Positions 16,503 to 25,868 of a stretch of DNA of 53,271 nucleotides are shown here, in pieces. This DNA comes from an uncultured Flavobacterium sp. (lineage in GTDB: Bacteria > Bacteroidota > Bacteroidia > Flavobacteriales > Flavobacteriaceae), in assembly GCF_937967675.1 (NCBI RefSeq), contig NZ_CALBSN010000066.1:1-53271 (forward strand), read 5' to 3'. Under the pieces are notes generated by a model that was given only the letters and a program-made list of their open reading frames with translations, ran no database searches and was not told where the DNA came from. The first letter of the stretch is position 1, and each line of letters begins with the position of its first letter. The position numbers and the translations under genes are program-made.

Positions 16503-18965
16503 ATGAATAAAATTTTATTTGCTCTATTGTTTGTAAGCTCATTTACGTTTTCTCAAATAAAAGGAACTGTCAAAGATAAAGATGGAAATCCATTACCTTT
16601 TGTGAATATTTATATTGAGAATACTTATATAGGTACCACTTCTAATGAATTGGGAAAATATGAATTGAATACTACTGAGAAAAATAATGTGCATTTGATT
16701 TTTCAATATTTAGGATACAAAACCCAGAAACACATTTTAAACATAACGAGTTTTCCATATGAGTTTGATGTGGCTTTACAAGAAGAAGATTTTCAATTGA
16801 AAGAAGTTGTTGTTGTAAATGGTGAAAATCCTGCCAATGATATCATTCGAAATGCTATTAAATCTAAAAAGAAAAATGCTGCTAAAACAGACAAGTTTGA
16901 AGCTGACTTTTATTCAAGAGGTATTTTTAGAGCAAAAGATATTCCTAAGAAATTCATGGGTTTTGAAATTGGTGACTTAGATGGTAATTTAGATTCTACG
17001 CGAAGTGGTATTATTTACCAATCGGAAACGGTTTCTAAAATTAAATTCCAAAAACCTGATAATTTAAAAGAGGAAATTATTGCTTCAAAAGTAGCTGGTA
17101 ATGATAACGGTTTTAGCTACAACACCGCTTTGAATACCAATTATGATTTTTACGAAAACTATGTAGACTTTGGAATCAATATGATTTCTCCCATTGCAGA
17201 CAATGCATTCAATTACTACAAATACAAACTAAAAAGTACATTTTACGATGATAGGAATCAGTTAATTAATAAGATTTTAGTAACGCCTAAGCGTGATAAA
17301 GAGCCCGTTTTTGAAGGTTATATTTATATCGTAGAGGATTCTTGGGCTATTTTCGGAATTGACTTAGATATTAAAGGTTATAGAATGCAAGAGCCAATTT
17401 TAGAAACCATGAAACTGACTCAGAATTTCAGTTATAATTCGGAAAGTAAAATTTGGGCTAAAAACATTCAGGCTTTGGATTTTGAAGCGGGAATTTTTGG
17501 AATGAAGTTCACTGGAAAATTCACTCACGTATTTACGAATTACAACTTTAAAGATGCTTTCGACAAGAAAACGTTTGGAAAAGAAATTGTAACATTTGCT
17601 GAAAATGCAAATAAAAAGGAAATTTCTTTTTGGGAAGAAAATCGTCCGGTGCCACTAACAGAAGAGGAAACTACGAATTACGTTAAAAAAGATAGCATCC
17701 AAACCATCAGAAAATCTCAAGTATATCTTGATTCTATTGATGCTAAGGGTAATAAATTCAAATTATTTAAGATTATTACAGGTTACACATATAAAAATTC
17801 GTATAAAAATTGGAACTTCAACTACCAAGGATTAACCAATTTGACATCTTTTAGCTTTAATACGGTTCAAGGTTATAATTTAGACAGTGGTTTTTCATTC
17901 AGAAAATGGAATGAAGAAACAGGTAAATTTACATCTATTTCGTCTACTTTCAATTATGGCTTTGCCGAAGACAGATTGCGTATAAACGGAAAATATTATC
18001 ACCGATTTAACAACAAAAATAATGCTTACATCAGTTTAAGCGGAGGAAGTGCTATTAGTCAGTTTAATCCTAATGAGCCGATTAGTAACTTAGTAAACTC
18101 GGTGGCGACTTTATTCTTTAAAAACAATTACATGAAATTGTATAACAAAGAATTTGCTGAAATTAATTATGGAAGAGAAGTTACCAATGGTGTTTTTGCA
18201 TCGGGTAAATTCGTATACGAAAACCGTCATGCATTATTTAACAATACCGATCATACGTTGATTAAAAACGATGATTTATATTTTTCAAATGATCCGTTAC
18301 AACCTTATAATTATACTTCGGTTCCGTTTGAGCAGCATCATATAATGAAAGCGAGTATAGGAACGCGCATTCGTTTTGGTCAAAAATATATTTCGCGCCC
18401 AGATGGAAAGATTAACATTCAAAACGATGATTATCCGGTAATAAGTCTTTTCTATGAGAAAGCGTTTGGAGCTTCAAATAGCGACTATCATTATGATTTA
18501 ATAAGTGCAACAGTTGATTACAACAAAACTATTGGCAATAAAGGAGATTTTGGCTTACGTTTTAAAGCAGGTAAGTTCTTTAATGCGGAGCATATTTCAT
18601 TTGTAGATTATAAACATTTTAATGGAAATCAAACGCATGTAAATATGATGAACAATTCATTAAATGCATTTAACTTATTACCTTATTACAGTCACTCCAC
18701 AAATGATGCGTATTTGGAAACGCATATTGAGCACAATTTCAAAGGCTACATTATGAATAAGATTCCGTTATTAAATAAATTACAATGGAATTTAATAGGA
18801 GGTTTTCATTTGTTGAATATTCCGAATATGAAACCGTATCAAGAGTTTACTGTTGGTTTTGATAATATAGGTTTTGGAAAATTCAGATTCTTACGTGTTG
18901 ATTATGTAAGAAGTTATCAAAACGGATATCAAGGTGATGGTGTGATGTTTGGAGTTAAATTCTAA
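16503..18965 (+). CDS. DUF5686 / carboxypeptidase-like regulatory domain protein
   Basis: An 820-residue secreted or outer membrane protein. A signal peptide (MNKILFALLFVSSFTFSQ) is followed by a CarboxypepD_reg-like domain (about 18-105, IKGTVKDKDGNPLPFVNIYI). The large DUF5686 region that follows (about 120-820) has many aromatic and beta-strand-rich stretches and a barrel-like C-terminus ending GVMFGVKF. The family is widespread in Bacteroidota and resembles a TonB-receptor-like outer membrane protein without a plug; its function is unknown. A hairpin terminator follows its stop codon. Confidence 0.85.
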   Translation: MNKILFALLFVSSFTFSQIKGTVKDKDGNPLPFVNIYIENTYIGTTSNELGKYELNTTEKNNVHLIFQYLGYKTQKHILNITSFPYEFDVALQEEDFQLKEVVVVNGENPANDIIRNAIKSKKKNAAKTDKFEADFYSRGIFRAKDIPKKFMGFEIGDLDGNLDSTRSGIIYQSETVSKIKFQKPDNLKEEIIASKVAGNDNGFSYNTALNTNYDFYENYVDFGINMISPIADNAFNYYKYKLKSTFYDDRNQLINKILVTPKRDKEPVFEGYIYIVEDSWAIFGIDLDIKGYRMQEPILETMKLTQNFSYNSESKIWAKNIQALDFEAGIFGMKFTGKFTHVFTNYNFKDAFDKKTFGKEIVTFAENANKKEISFWEENRPVPLTEEETTNYVKKDSIQTIRKSQVYLDSIDAKGNKFKLFKIITGYTYKNSYKNWNFNYQGLTNLTSFSFNTVQGYNLDSGFSFRKWNEETGKFTSISSTFNYGFAEDRLRINGKYYHRFNNKNNAYISLSGGSAISQFNPNEPISNLVNSVATLFFKNNYMKLYNKEFAEINYGREVTNGVFASGKFVYENRHALFNNTDHTLIKNDDLYFSNDPLQPYNYTSVPFEQHHIMKASIGTRIRFGQKYISRPDGKINIQNDDYPVISLFYEKAFGASNSDYHYDLISATVDYNKTIGNKGDFGLRFKAGKFFNAEHISFVDYKHFNGNQTHVNMMNNSLNAFNLLPYYSHSTNDAYLETHIEHNFKGYIMNKIPLLNKLQWNLIGGFHLLNIPNMKPYQEFTVGFDNIGFGKFRFLRVDYVRSYQNGYQGDGVMFGVKF

Positions 18966-18980
18966 GAAATAATAATGAGA

Positions 18981-19008
18981 AGCACTTCTAAATGGAGTGC
19001 TTTTTTAT
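18981..19008 (+). terminator. Terminator after the DUF5686 gene
   Basis: AGCACT/AGTGCT stem, extended by a G-T pair, with a short loop and a run of six Ts. It lies between convergent genes. Confidence 0.75.
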
Positions 19009-19772
19009 TTCAAAAAAACATCATATCCAAAACGAAGTAACGCCAATCCTACGACAATTAAAAAGAAAACACGAATAAATCCGTTGCCTTTTGAAATGGC
19101 TAATCGGGCTCCTAACCAAGAACCAGTAACGTTACAAATTGCCATTGGAATAGCAATTGACCAAATGATTTTTCCTTTTAAAACGAATAAAGTTATGGAA
19201 CCAATATTGGTAGCCAAATTGACTAATTTCGCATAGATGTTCGCTTTTAAAAAATCGAAACCAAGAATCGCAATAAACGCCATAATTAGTAAACTTCCCG
19301 TTCCTGGGCTAATGAATCCATCGTAGAAACCTAAAAAAATTGAAATTATAATTCCGTAAATATAGGTTTGCTTTTGAGTTAGTTTATTGATTTGAAATTG
19401 TCCAAAATCTTTTTTGAAATAGGTATAAAGTAAAAGCAAAATCAACACCACAAAAAGTAAAGGTTTCATGAAATCGTTTTGCATTACGTTGAGTAAACTC
19501 GAACCCAAATAAGCAAATGAGAAAGAAACAATTGCCATTACTATAAATAACTTCCAATTGACTTTGGCTGATTTCAAATAGTGATAGGTTGCCATACTAG
19601 TTCCACTAAACCCCGGAATTTTTAAGGTTCCAATAATAGAAGCAACAGGCACATTTGGCAATAAAATTAAAGCGGCTGGAGTTTGAATGAGTCCACCACC
19701 ACCCACAATAGCATCGATAAAACCAGCTACAAAGGAAGCAATGCAAAGAAAAATGATGATGTAGGTTTCCAT
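19005..19772 (-). CDS. TSUP family permease (TauE/SafE-like)
   Basis: A 255-residue polytopic protein with about eight membrane helices. It carries the TSUP signatures GFIDAIVGGGGLIQTPAAL near residues 18-36 and GFYDGFISPGTGSLL near the start of the second repeat (about 148-162). The family exports or imports sulfite, sulfonates and related anions; the substrate here is not known and no sulfur-metabolism gene is adjacent. A CAGT-rich palindrome separates it from murA. Confidence 0.88.
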   Translation of the reverse strand: METYIIIFLCIASFVAGFIDAIVGGGGLIQTPAALILLPNVPVASIIGTLKIPGFSGTSMATYHYLKSAKVNWKLFIVMAIVSFSFAYLGSSLLNVMQNDFMKPLLFVVLILLLLYTYFKKDFGQFQINKLTQKQTYIYGIIISIFLGFYDGFISPGTGSLLIMAFIAILGFDFLKANIYAKLVNLATNIGSITLFVLKGKIIWSIAIPMAICNVTGSWLGARLAISKGNGFIRVFFLIVVGLALLRFGYDVFLK

Positions 19773-19785
19773 TATTTAGTAATCA

Positions 19786-19842
19786 GTCCCAGTGTTCAGT
19801 CTAAGTAATACTGCTTACTGCGACTGAACACTGAATACTAAA
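19786..19842. repeat. REP-like CAGT-rich palindrome
   Basis: A perfect 12-bp inverted repeat (CAGTGTTCAGTC 19790-19801 / GACTGAACACTG 19822-19833) set in further CAGT units. It is the same motif family as the repeat at 13480-13590, again in the spacer just after a gene end. It has no T-tract, so it is not a standard terminator. Confidence 0.6.
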
Positions 19843-21153
19843 TTATACTCTTACAATATTAGCTCCGATAGCACGTAGTCTTTCATCAATACGTTCGTAA
19901 CCTCTATCGATTTGTTCGATATTTTGGATAGTTGAAGTTCCTTTTGCTGTTAAAGCGGCAATTAATAAGGAAATTCCAGCTCTAATATCTGGAGAACTCA
20001 TGGTTGTTGCTTTTAATTGCGATTGGAAGTTATGTCCCATAACCACAGCTCTGTGCGGATCACATAACATGATTTTTGCTCCCATATCAATTAATTTATC
20101 CACGAAGAACAAACGGCTTTCAAACATTTTTTGGTGAATTAACACATCGCCTTTAGCTTGTGTACAAACCACTAAAACGATACTTAATAAGTCAGGTGTA
20201 AATCCTGGCCATGGTGCATCAGAAACGGTTAAGATAGAACCGTCGATATCGGTTTTGATTTCATAACCATCTTTGTGAGCAGGAATGTAAATATCATCTC
20301 CTTTTCTTTCAAGTGTAATTCCTAATTTTCTAAATACGTTCGGAATCTGTCCTAAGTTATCCCAACTCACATTTTTGATTGTAATTTCACTTCTTGTCAT
20401 AGCTGCAAGACCAATCCAAGAACCAATTTCAATCATATCAGGTAAAATTCTGTGTTCGCACCCCCCTAAACTTTCAACACCTTCAATCGTTAATAAGTTA
20501 GACCCTACACCAGAAATTTTAGCTCCCATTGAGTTTAACATTTTACACAATTGTTGCAAGTAAGGTTCACAGGCTGCGTTATAAATCGTTGTTGTTCCTT
20601 CCGCTAAAACCGCAGCCATCACAATATTAGCCGTTCCGGTTACCGAAGCTTCATCTAACAACATGTAAGAACCTTGTAATCTTCCGTCAATTTCCACTCC
20701 GTAGAAATGGTCTTCTCTTTCGTATCTGAATTTAGCTCCAAGATTAATAAATCCTTCAAAGTGTGTATCTAAACGACGACGCCCAATTTTATCACCTCCT
20801 GGTTTTGGAATATATCCACAACCAAAACGTGCTAATAAAGGACCAACAATCATAATAGAACCTCTTAAACTTCCTCCTTCTTTTTTGAATGCTTCTGTTT
20901 TTAAGTAATTAACATTTACCTCATCAGCTTGAAACGTGTAATCGCCAGGTCCATTTTTTTGGATTTTAACACCTAAATTCCCTAAAAGGGTAATTAGTTT
21001 ATTAACATCGATAATATCTGGAATATTCGTTACTCTTACTTTTTCAGAAGTTAACAAAACAGGACATAACACTTGTAGCGCCTCATTTTTAGCGCCTTGA
21101 GGTGTAATTTCTCCTTTTAATGCTTTTCCTCCTTCAATTTTAAATGTTCCCAT
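19843..21153 (-). CDS. murA: UDP-N-acetylglucosamine 1-carboxyvinyltransferase MurA, Cys-to-Asp form
   Basis: A 436-residue EPSP-synthase-fold enzyme that adds enolpyruvate from PEP to UDP-GlcNAc, the first committed step of peptidoglycan synthesis. KNEALQ near 22-27 holds the conserved Lys. The flexible catalytic loop reads PGGDKIGRRRLDTH (118-131), so the position of E. coli Cys115 is Asp121. That Cys is the residue alkylated by fosfomycin. MurA enzymes with natural Asp there (for example in Mycobacterium and Chlamydia) are active but fosfomycin-insensitive, so intrinsic insensitivity is expected. It follows DUF4290 by eight bases in an operon. Confidence 0.95.
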   Translation of the reverse strand: MGTFKIEGGKALKGEITPQGAKNEALQVLCPVLLTSEKVRVTNIPDIIDVNKLITLLGNLGVKIQKNGPGDYTFQADEVNVNYLKTEAFKKEGGSLRGSIMIVGPLLARFGCGYIPKPGGDKIGRRRLDTHFEGFINLGAKFRYEREDHFYGVEIDGRLQGSYMLLDEASVTGTANIVMAAVLAEGTTTIYNAACEPYLQQLCKMLNSMGAKISGVGSNLLTIEGVESLGGCEHRILPDMIEIGSWIGLAAMTRSEITIKNVSWDNLGQIPNVFRKLGITLERKGDDIYIPAHKDGYEIKTDIDGSILTVSDAPWPGFTPDLLSIVLVVCTQAKGDVLIHQKMFESRLFFVDKLIDMGAKIMLCDPHRAVVMGHNFQSQLKATTMSSPDIRAGISLLIAALTAKGTSTIQNIEQIDRGYERIDERLRAIGANIVRV

Positions 21154-21161
21154 GTAACTGC

Positions 21162-21863
21162 CTATTTTTTAAATGTATTTTTATTTTGATTGTTTTTATT
21201 CATGTGCCCTTTATTGTTATTATTTTTCTTAACAATACCAGGTTTATTAGAACTAAATTGGGTTTTATTGGATACTTTCTTGTTCACTTTCATTAAATCG
21301 TGAGTGTTCGAAAGCTCTTCGTTTGATTTGGAAAGATTTAATTTTCCTCCTGAAAGTTCTAATAAGTGTTCAAAAATTACTTCATCGGTTACCGTGTCTT
21401 TGTTCCAACTCAAGTAACATTTTTTCATATGATTCGCAATAACTAAAACTAAAGCATTTTTTAATTCGCTTTCTTCCCAACTGTTAGCTACATCAATCAT
21501 GTATTTGATGTTATTTCCATAAAAACGATATTTAGGAAAATTTTGAGGATATTTTAAACGTTCTGGTTTTTGCGTTAAAATATCTTTTGATGGAATTGGA
21601 TAAGGAGAATCAACATCCAATTTAAAATCAGACATAATAAACAACTGATCCCACAATTTATGTTGAAAATCTAAAACGTCTCTCAAATGCGGATTCAACG
21701 AACCCATCACAGAAATGATATATTTAGCTGCTTTGTTTCGCTCTTCACGATCTTCAATAGCAGTAGCTTGATCGATTAATTTCTGCAAATGTCTTCCATA
21801 CTCAGGAATAATCAAATGCGGACGTTGCGAATTATATTCTAAATTACTTACTTGTTCTTGCAT
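21162..21863 (-). CDS. DUF4290 domain-containing protein
   Basis: A 233-residue soluble protein. The first 180 residues (LEYNSQRPHLIIPEYGRHLQ onward) match DUF4290, a Bacteroidota family of unknown function that usually precedes murA. The last 50 residues are low-complexity, rich in Asn and Lys and very basic, which suggests contact with nucleic acid or the membrane surface. It lies between DUF493 (eight bases upstream) and murA (eight bases downstream), so the three are cotranscribed. Confidence 0.85.
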   Translation of the reverse strand: MQEQVSNLEYNSQRPHLIIPEYGRHLQKLIDQATAIEDREERNKAAKYIISVMGSLNPHLRDVLDFQHKLWDQLFIMSDFKLDVDSPYPIPSKDILTQKPERLKYPQNFPKYRFYGNNIKYMIDVANSWEESELKNALVLVIANHMKKCYLSWNKDTVTDEVIFEHLLELSGGKLNLSKSNEELSNTHDLMKVNKKVSNKTQFSSNKPGIVKKNNNNKGHMNKNNQNKNTFKK

Positions 21864-21870
21864 GTTTGTT

Positions 21871-22161
21871 TTATAATGAAATGATACCTTCTATATCAGA
21901 TACTTCAATGTATTTATCAATTACACTTTGAGGGTTAGGCATATTTACGCTTACCGATACACTTGTAAATTTACCTGTTTTTGATTGTTGTGTAGTAATA
22001 ACAGCTCCCATGTTATTAAAAGCTGCTTCTACTTTTGCAATACTATGAACATTAGAAGGCATGATAAATTTATATAAATACTCTGAAGGCCAAAGCGTTG
22101 AATTTGTTAATTCTTCTTTTAATCTAATATAAAAATCTTCTGTTTTCTTATCCATCATCAT
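21871..22161 (-). CDS. DUF493 family protein
   Basis: A 96-residue protein with the ferredoxin-like ACT-type fold of DUF493 (YbeD-like): FYIRLKEELTNS...WPSEYLYKFIMPS, a central helix, then VSVSVNMPNPQSVIDKYIEVS. The role is unknown; regulation by small-molecule binding has been suggested for the fold. Three ATGs in a row make the exact start uncertain by two residues. It leads the DUF493-DUF4290-murA operon. Confidence 0.85.
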   Translation of the reverse strand: MMMDKKTEDFYIRLKEELTNSTLWPSEYLYKFIMPSNVHSIAKVEAAFNNMGAVITTQQSKTGKFTSVSVSVNMPNPQSVIDKYIEVSDIEGIISL

Positions 22162-22177
22162 TTCTTATTTGAATTAG

Positions 22178-22185
22178 CAAATATA
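22178..22185 (-). promoter_or_regulatory. -7 element (TATATTTG) of the DUF493-DUF4290-murA operon
   Basis: CAAATATA on the plus strand reads TATATTTG on the minus strand, 17 bases before the first ATG. No good -33 TTG is found at the expected distance, so strength is uncertain. Confidence 0.45.
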
Positions 22186-22232
22186 CTTTTTTATGTTCAG
22201 AATTGTAATGTAGTAACTTATAAATTTTAAAG

Positions 22233-22263
22233 TTGATTAGATTTTTAAAAAAACTTACTTTTG
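22233..22263 (+). promoter_or_regulatory. Promoter TTG-N20-TACTTTTG of the AAA ATPase/recQ/fmt run
   Basis: TTG at 22233-22235 and TACTTTTG at 22256-22263 with 20-base spacing fit the Bacteroidota consensus. The -7 box overlaps an upstream in-frame TTG at 22261, which rules that codon out as the start of the next gene and favours ATG 22282. Confidence 0.65.
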
Positions 22264-22281
22264 CGCCTTAGTATTTTTAAG

Positions 22282-22821
22282 ATGAATAAAGAAATTGTGG
22301 TTTTAATTGGTGGACCAAGCTCTGGAAAAACCACCTTAATAGAAGCATTGAAAGAAAAAGGACACACTTGTTATCCTGAGATTTCGCGTGAAGTTATTCG
22401 TGAGGCTCAAGAACAAGGAATCGAGCAATTGTTTCTAGAAAAACCCCTTTTGTTTAGCGAATTACTTTTGGAAGGCAGAAAAAGACAATTCAAAGAAGCC
22501 TTAAACGAAGAAGCTAATATCGTTTTTTTAGACCGAGGCATTCCAGATGTTTTGGCGTATATGCATTACATTGGCGATTCGTATCCTGCATTTTTCGATA
22601 AAGCCTGTCAAGACCACAAATATTCGGCAATTTTTGTTTTACCTCCTTGGGAAGAAATTTATGTGAGTGATGCCGAACGCTACGAAAACTACCAGCAAGC
22701 CGTTTTAATTCACGAACATTTAATGGAAACTTACAAGAAATACGGCTATTCGATTACAGAAGTTCCAAAAGATACGGTTGAAAATCGTGTTGATTTTATT
22801 ATGAAACATCTTGTTAAATAA
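22282..22821 (+). CDS. AAA family ATPase (AAA_28 type)
   Basis: Starting at ATG 22282, the protein is 179 residues and begins MNKEIVVLIGGPSSGKTTL, with the Walker A GGPSSGKT right at the N-terminus. FLDRGIPDVLAYMHY supplies the Walker B-like Asp. The fold is that of the nucleoside-kinase-like AAA_28 group found in NadR and stand-alone proteins. The substrate is unknown. The upstream promoter overlaps any earlier start. recQ follows 37 bases later. Confidence 0.82.
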   Translation: MNKEIVVLIGGPSSGKTTLIEALKEKGHTCYPEISREVIREAQEQGIEQLFLEKPLLFSELLLEGRKRQFKEALNEEANIVFLDRGIPDVLAYMHYIGDSYPAFFDKACQDHKYSAIFVLPPWEEIYVSDAERYENYQQAVLIHEHLMETYKKYGYSITEVPKDTVENRVDFIMKHLVK

Positions 22822-22858
22822 TTTTTTTATAATTTAGTGTTTCTAAAAGTCCTTTTTC

Positions 22859-24745
22859 ATGTCGGAACCCATACAAATTCTAAAAAAATACTGGAAACAC
22901 GATAGTTTTAGAACACCACAAGAAGCAATTATTCAATCGGTTTTAAGTGGTAACGACACCTTTGCACTTTTACCAACTGGTGGCGGAAAATCGGTTTGTT
23001 TTCAAATTCCGGCTATGATGCTAAATGGAATTTGTTTGGTAATTTCGCCTTTGATTGCTTTGATGAAAGACCAAGTTCAGAACTTAAAAAGCAAAAACAT
23101 CAAAGCCATTGCATTAACGGGTGGTATTTCGCAAGATGATGTTATTGACATTTTAGACAATTGTCAATTTGGAAACTATAAATTCTTATACCTTTCACCC
23201 GAACGTTTGCAACATGATTGGATTGTTGAACGTTTAAAACAATTACCCATTAATCTGATTGCAATTGATGAAGCGCACTGTGTGAGTCAATGGGGACATG
23301 ATTTTAGACCTGCGTATTTGAAGATTTCAGCTTTAAAAACACACTTCGCTTCTACTCCGTTTTTAGCTTTAACGGCTACTGCCAACAAAAGAGTTCAGGA
23401 AGATATTTGCACGCATTTAGCATTGGTAAATCCGAAAATTTTTACAAAGTCATTTACTCGTAAAAACTTAGCTTATCATGTGATTAAAACAGAAGATAAA
23501 CTGTTTAAAATTCAGCAGATATTATCAAAAAATCCGCAATCTTCTATAATTTATGTTCGTAATCGTAAATCGTGTATTGAAACTTCGCAACAGTTGAATC
23601 AATTGGGATTTACTTGCACGTTTTATCATGGCGGATTACCCGCAAAGGAGAAAGAAAAAAACATGCAATTGTGGTTAGAAAACAAAGCGCAAGTTATAGT
23701 TGCTACAAATGCTTTTGGAATGGGAATTGATAAACCCGATGTAAAAACGGTAATTCACATTCAACTTCCAGAAAATCTTGAAAATTACTATCAAGAAGCT
23801 GGAAGAGCAGGTAGAAATAATGAAAAAGCATTTGGGATTATCGTTACGAATCCTTCTGATATTGGCTACACCAAGGCTCAATTTATTGATGTTTTGCCAG
23901 ATAAAAAATTTGTAAAAGACGTTTACATCAAATTAAACAACTACTTCCAAATTGCTTATGGCGAAGGTTACAATGAAAGTTTTACTTTCAATTTGAATCA
24001 GTTTAGTATGCAATATCAATTTCCGGTAATCAAAGTGTTCAATAGTTTGCAGTTTTTAGACCGACAAGGGATTATCACTTTCCAAAGTGAATCTAGCGAA
24101 AAAGTAAGTTTACAATTTATTATTCCAAGTAAAGAAGTGATTCGTTATGTTAGTTTACACCCACATGACGAACCCATTATTACTGCAATCTTGAGAACCT
24201 ATTCTGGAATTTTTGATATTGAAACCACTATCAATCCTCACTTAGTTGCCAAAAAAGCAAGTACCTCAGAGAAACGAGTAGAAGAAGTAATTGACAAACT
24301 AGCCACAAGTGAGTGTATTATTTTACATGCCAAAAACAATGATAGCTCGATTACGTTTAATGAAGCTCGAGAAGATGATTTAACCATCAATCGTGTGGCG
24401 AAGTTTTTAGAACATCAGAATAAATTAAAAGAAGAGCAATTTCAAAGCGTAGTGAATTACATTACGAATGAAACTACTTGTAAAAACAAAATGTTATTAG
24501 CCTATTTTGATGAAATTTCGAAAGAAGATTGTGGCATTTGTTCCTATTGTACTTCTAAAAAAAAAGTGACACCCATTGAAATAACGCAATCGATTCTTCA
24601 ATTATTAGAAAAAAGTCCATTAAGTTCAAGAGAAATTGAAAACCAACTGCACATTTCTACAGAAGCGACTATCTTTGCGATTCAATTGTTGCTAGAAAAC
24701 AATCGAATCAAAATCAATTCAAACAATCAATATTACCTTATATAA
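22859..24745 (+). CDS. recQ: ATP-dependent DNA helicase, RecQ family
   Basis: A 628-residue superfamily 2 helicase. Walker A PTGGGKS is near 39-45, DEAH near 139-142, motif III ALTATA near 170 and motif VI EAGRAGRN near 312. A zinc-binding RQC segment with Cys residues in CKNKMLLAYF and CGICSYC lies near 540-565, followed by a winged-helix end. No HRDC domain is evident, so it is a short RecQ. It unwinds recombination and fork intermediates 3' to 5'. Its stop codon overlaps the fmt start codon by one base. Confidence 0.92.
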   Translation: MSEPIQILKKYWKHDSFRTPQEAIIQSVLSGNDTFALLPTGGGKSVCFQIPAMMLNGICLVISPLIALMKDQVQNLKSKNIKAIALTGGISQDDVIDILDNCQFGNYKFLYLSPERLQHDWIVERLKQLPINLIAIDEAHCVSQWGHDFRPAYLKISALKTHFASTPFLALTATANKRVQEDICTHLALVNPKIFTKSFTRKNLAYHVIKTEDKLFKIQQILSKNPQSSIIYVRNRKSCIETSQQLNQLGFTCTFYHGGLPAKEKEKNMQLWLENKAQVIVATNAFGMGIDKPDVKTVIHIQLPENLENYYQEAGRAGRNNEKAFGIIVTNPSDIGYTKAQFIDVLPDKKFVKDVYIKLNNYFQIAYGEGYNESFTFNLNQFSMQYQFPVIKVFNSLQFLDRQGIITFQSESSEKVSLQFIIPSKEVIRYVSLHPHDEPIITAILRTYSGIFDIETTINPHLVAKKASTSEKRVEEVIDKLATSECIILHAKNNDSSITFNEAREDDLTINRVAKFLEHQNKLKEEQFQSVVNYITNETTCKNKMLLAYFDEISKEDCGICSYCTSKKKVTPIEITQSILQLLEKSPLSSREIENQLHISTEATIFAIQLLLENNRIKINSNNQYYLI

Positions 24746-25692
24746 TGGAAAAACTTAGAATTGTATTCATGGGAACGCCCGATTTTGCCGTTGGGATTTT
24801 GGATACTATTTACAAAAACAATTATACTATTGTAGGTGTTATAACCGCTCCCGACAAACCAGCGGGTCGCGGACAAAAAGTAAGCATGAGTGCGGTTAAA
24901 GAATATGCGCTAGAAAAAAACTTACGTTTGTTACAACCCACCAATTTAAAATCAGAAGAATTTTTAGCTGAATTAAAAAGTTTAGAAGCAAATTTACAAG
25001 TTGTTGTAGCGTTTAGAATGTTACCAGAAGTGGTTTGGAAAATGCCAAAATTTGGAACATTTAATCTTCACGCTTCTTTGTTACCGGAATACCGTGGGGC
25101 TGCTCCTATTAATTGGGCTATTATTAATGGAGAAACCAAAACGGGAGTTACATCCTTCTTTATTGATGATAAAATTGATACCGGTGCGATGATTTTGAGT
25201 AAAGAAACTGAAATTGGTGCAAACGAAACCTCTGGTGAATTACATGACCGTTTGATGCATTTAGGAAGCGAAACAGTTTTAGAAACTTTACAATTAATTG
25301 AAACAGGAAAAGCAACTACTACTTTACAAGAAAATAATCCTGAGGTTAAAACCGCTTACAAATTAAATAAAGACAATTGTAAGATTGACTGGTCGCAATC
25401 CGGAAAGACGATTTTTAATTTAATAAGAGGTTTATCTCCTTATCCAGCGGCATGGACTTATATTAAAGATGGCAAAAACGAATGGAATGTAAAAATCTAT
25501 TCAGCAAGTTTTGAAGAAAAGGAACATACTGATACCATTGGACAAATTTCAACTACTAAAAAAGAGATTTTTATTGCGGTAAAAGATGGTGTTCTAACAA
25601 TTGAAAGTTTACAATTTCCAGGAAAGAAAAGAATGTTGGCACATGAATTATTAAATGGTGTTAGGATATCTGAAAACGCAATAGCTTTGTAA
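24745..25692 (+). CDS. fmt: Methionyl-tRNA formyltransferase
   Basis: A 315-residue protein with the FMT layout. The N-terminal Rossmann transferase domain (FMGTPDFAVGILD at 8-20) has the formyl-folate active site in NLHASLLPEYRGAAPINW near 108-125. A C-terminal OB-like domain (about 205-315) contacts the tRNA. It formylates Met-tRNA for translation initiation. It overlaps recQ by one base. Confidence 0.95.
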   Translation: MEKLRIVFMGTPDFAVGILDTIYKNNYTIVGVITAPDKPAGRGQKVSMSAVKEYALEKNLRLLQPTNLKSEEFLAELKSLEANLQVVVAFRMLPEVVWKMPKFGTFNLHASLLPEYRGAAPINWAIINGETKTGVTSFFIDDKIDTGAMILSKETEIGANETSGELHDRLMHLGSETVLETLQLIETGKATTTLQENNPEVKTAYKLNKDNCKIDWSQSGKTIFNLIRGLSPYPAAWTYIKDGKNEWNVKIYSASFEEKEHTDTIGQISTTKKEIFIAVKDGVLTIESLQFPGKKRMLAHELLNGVRISENAIAL

Positions 25693-25796
25693 GGCCTGAA
25701 AAAACTATATTTAAGGGTGAAATTCAAAAAAACAAACAATGTTATTAACATTTAATCTATTTTATTAACATTTTAGTCGAAAAATAGTCTGAATAC

Positions 25797-25826
25797 TTGC
25801 ACAGCTCAATAATACCGCTAAATTTG
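25797..25826 (+). promoter_or_regulatory. Promoter TTG-N19-TAAATTTG of the HU gene
   Basis: TTG 25797-25799 and TAAATTTG 25819-25826, spaced by 19 bases, match the consensus closely. A leader of about 35 bases follows before the ATG at 25869. Together with the strong terminator this makes HU a monocistronic unit. Confidence 0.7.
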
Positions 25827-25868
25827 TGATAAATAATTAAGTTTAACCAATTAAAAATAACTTTAATC

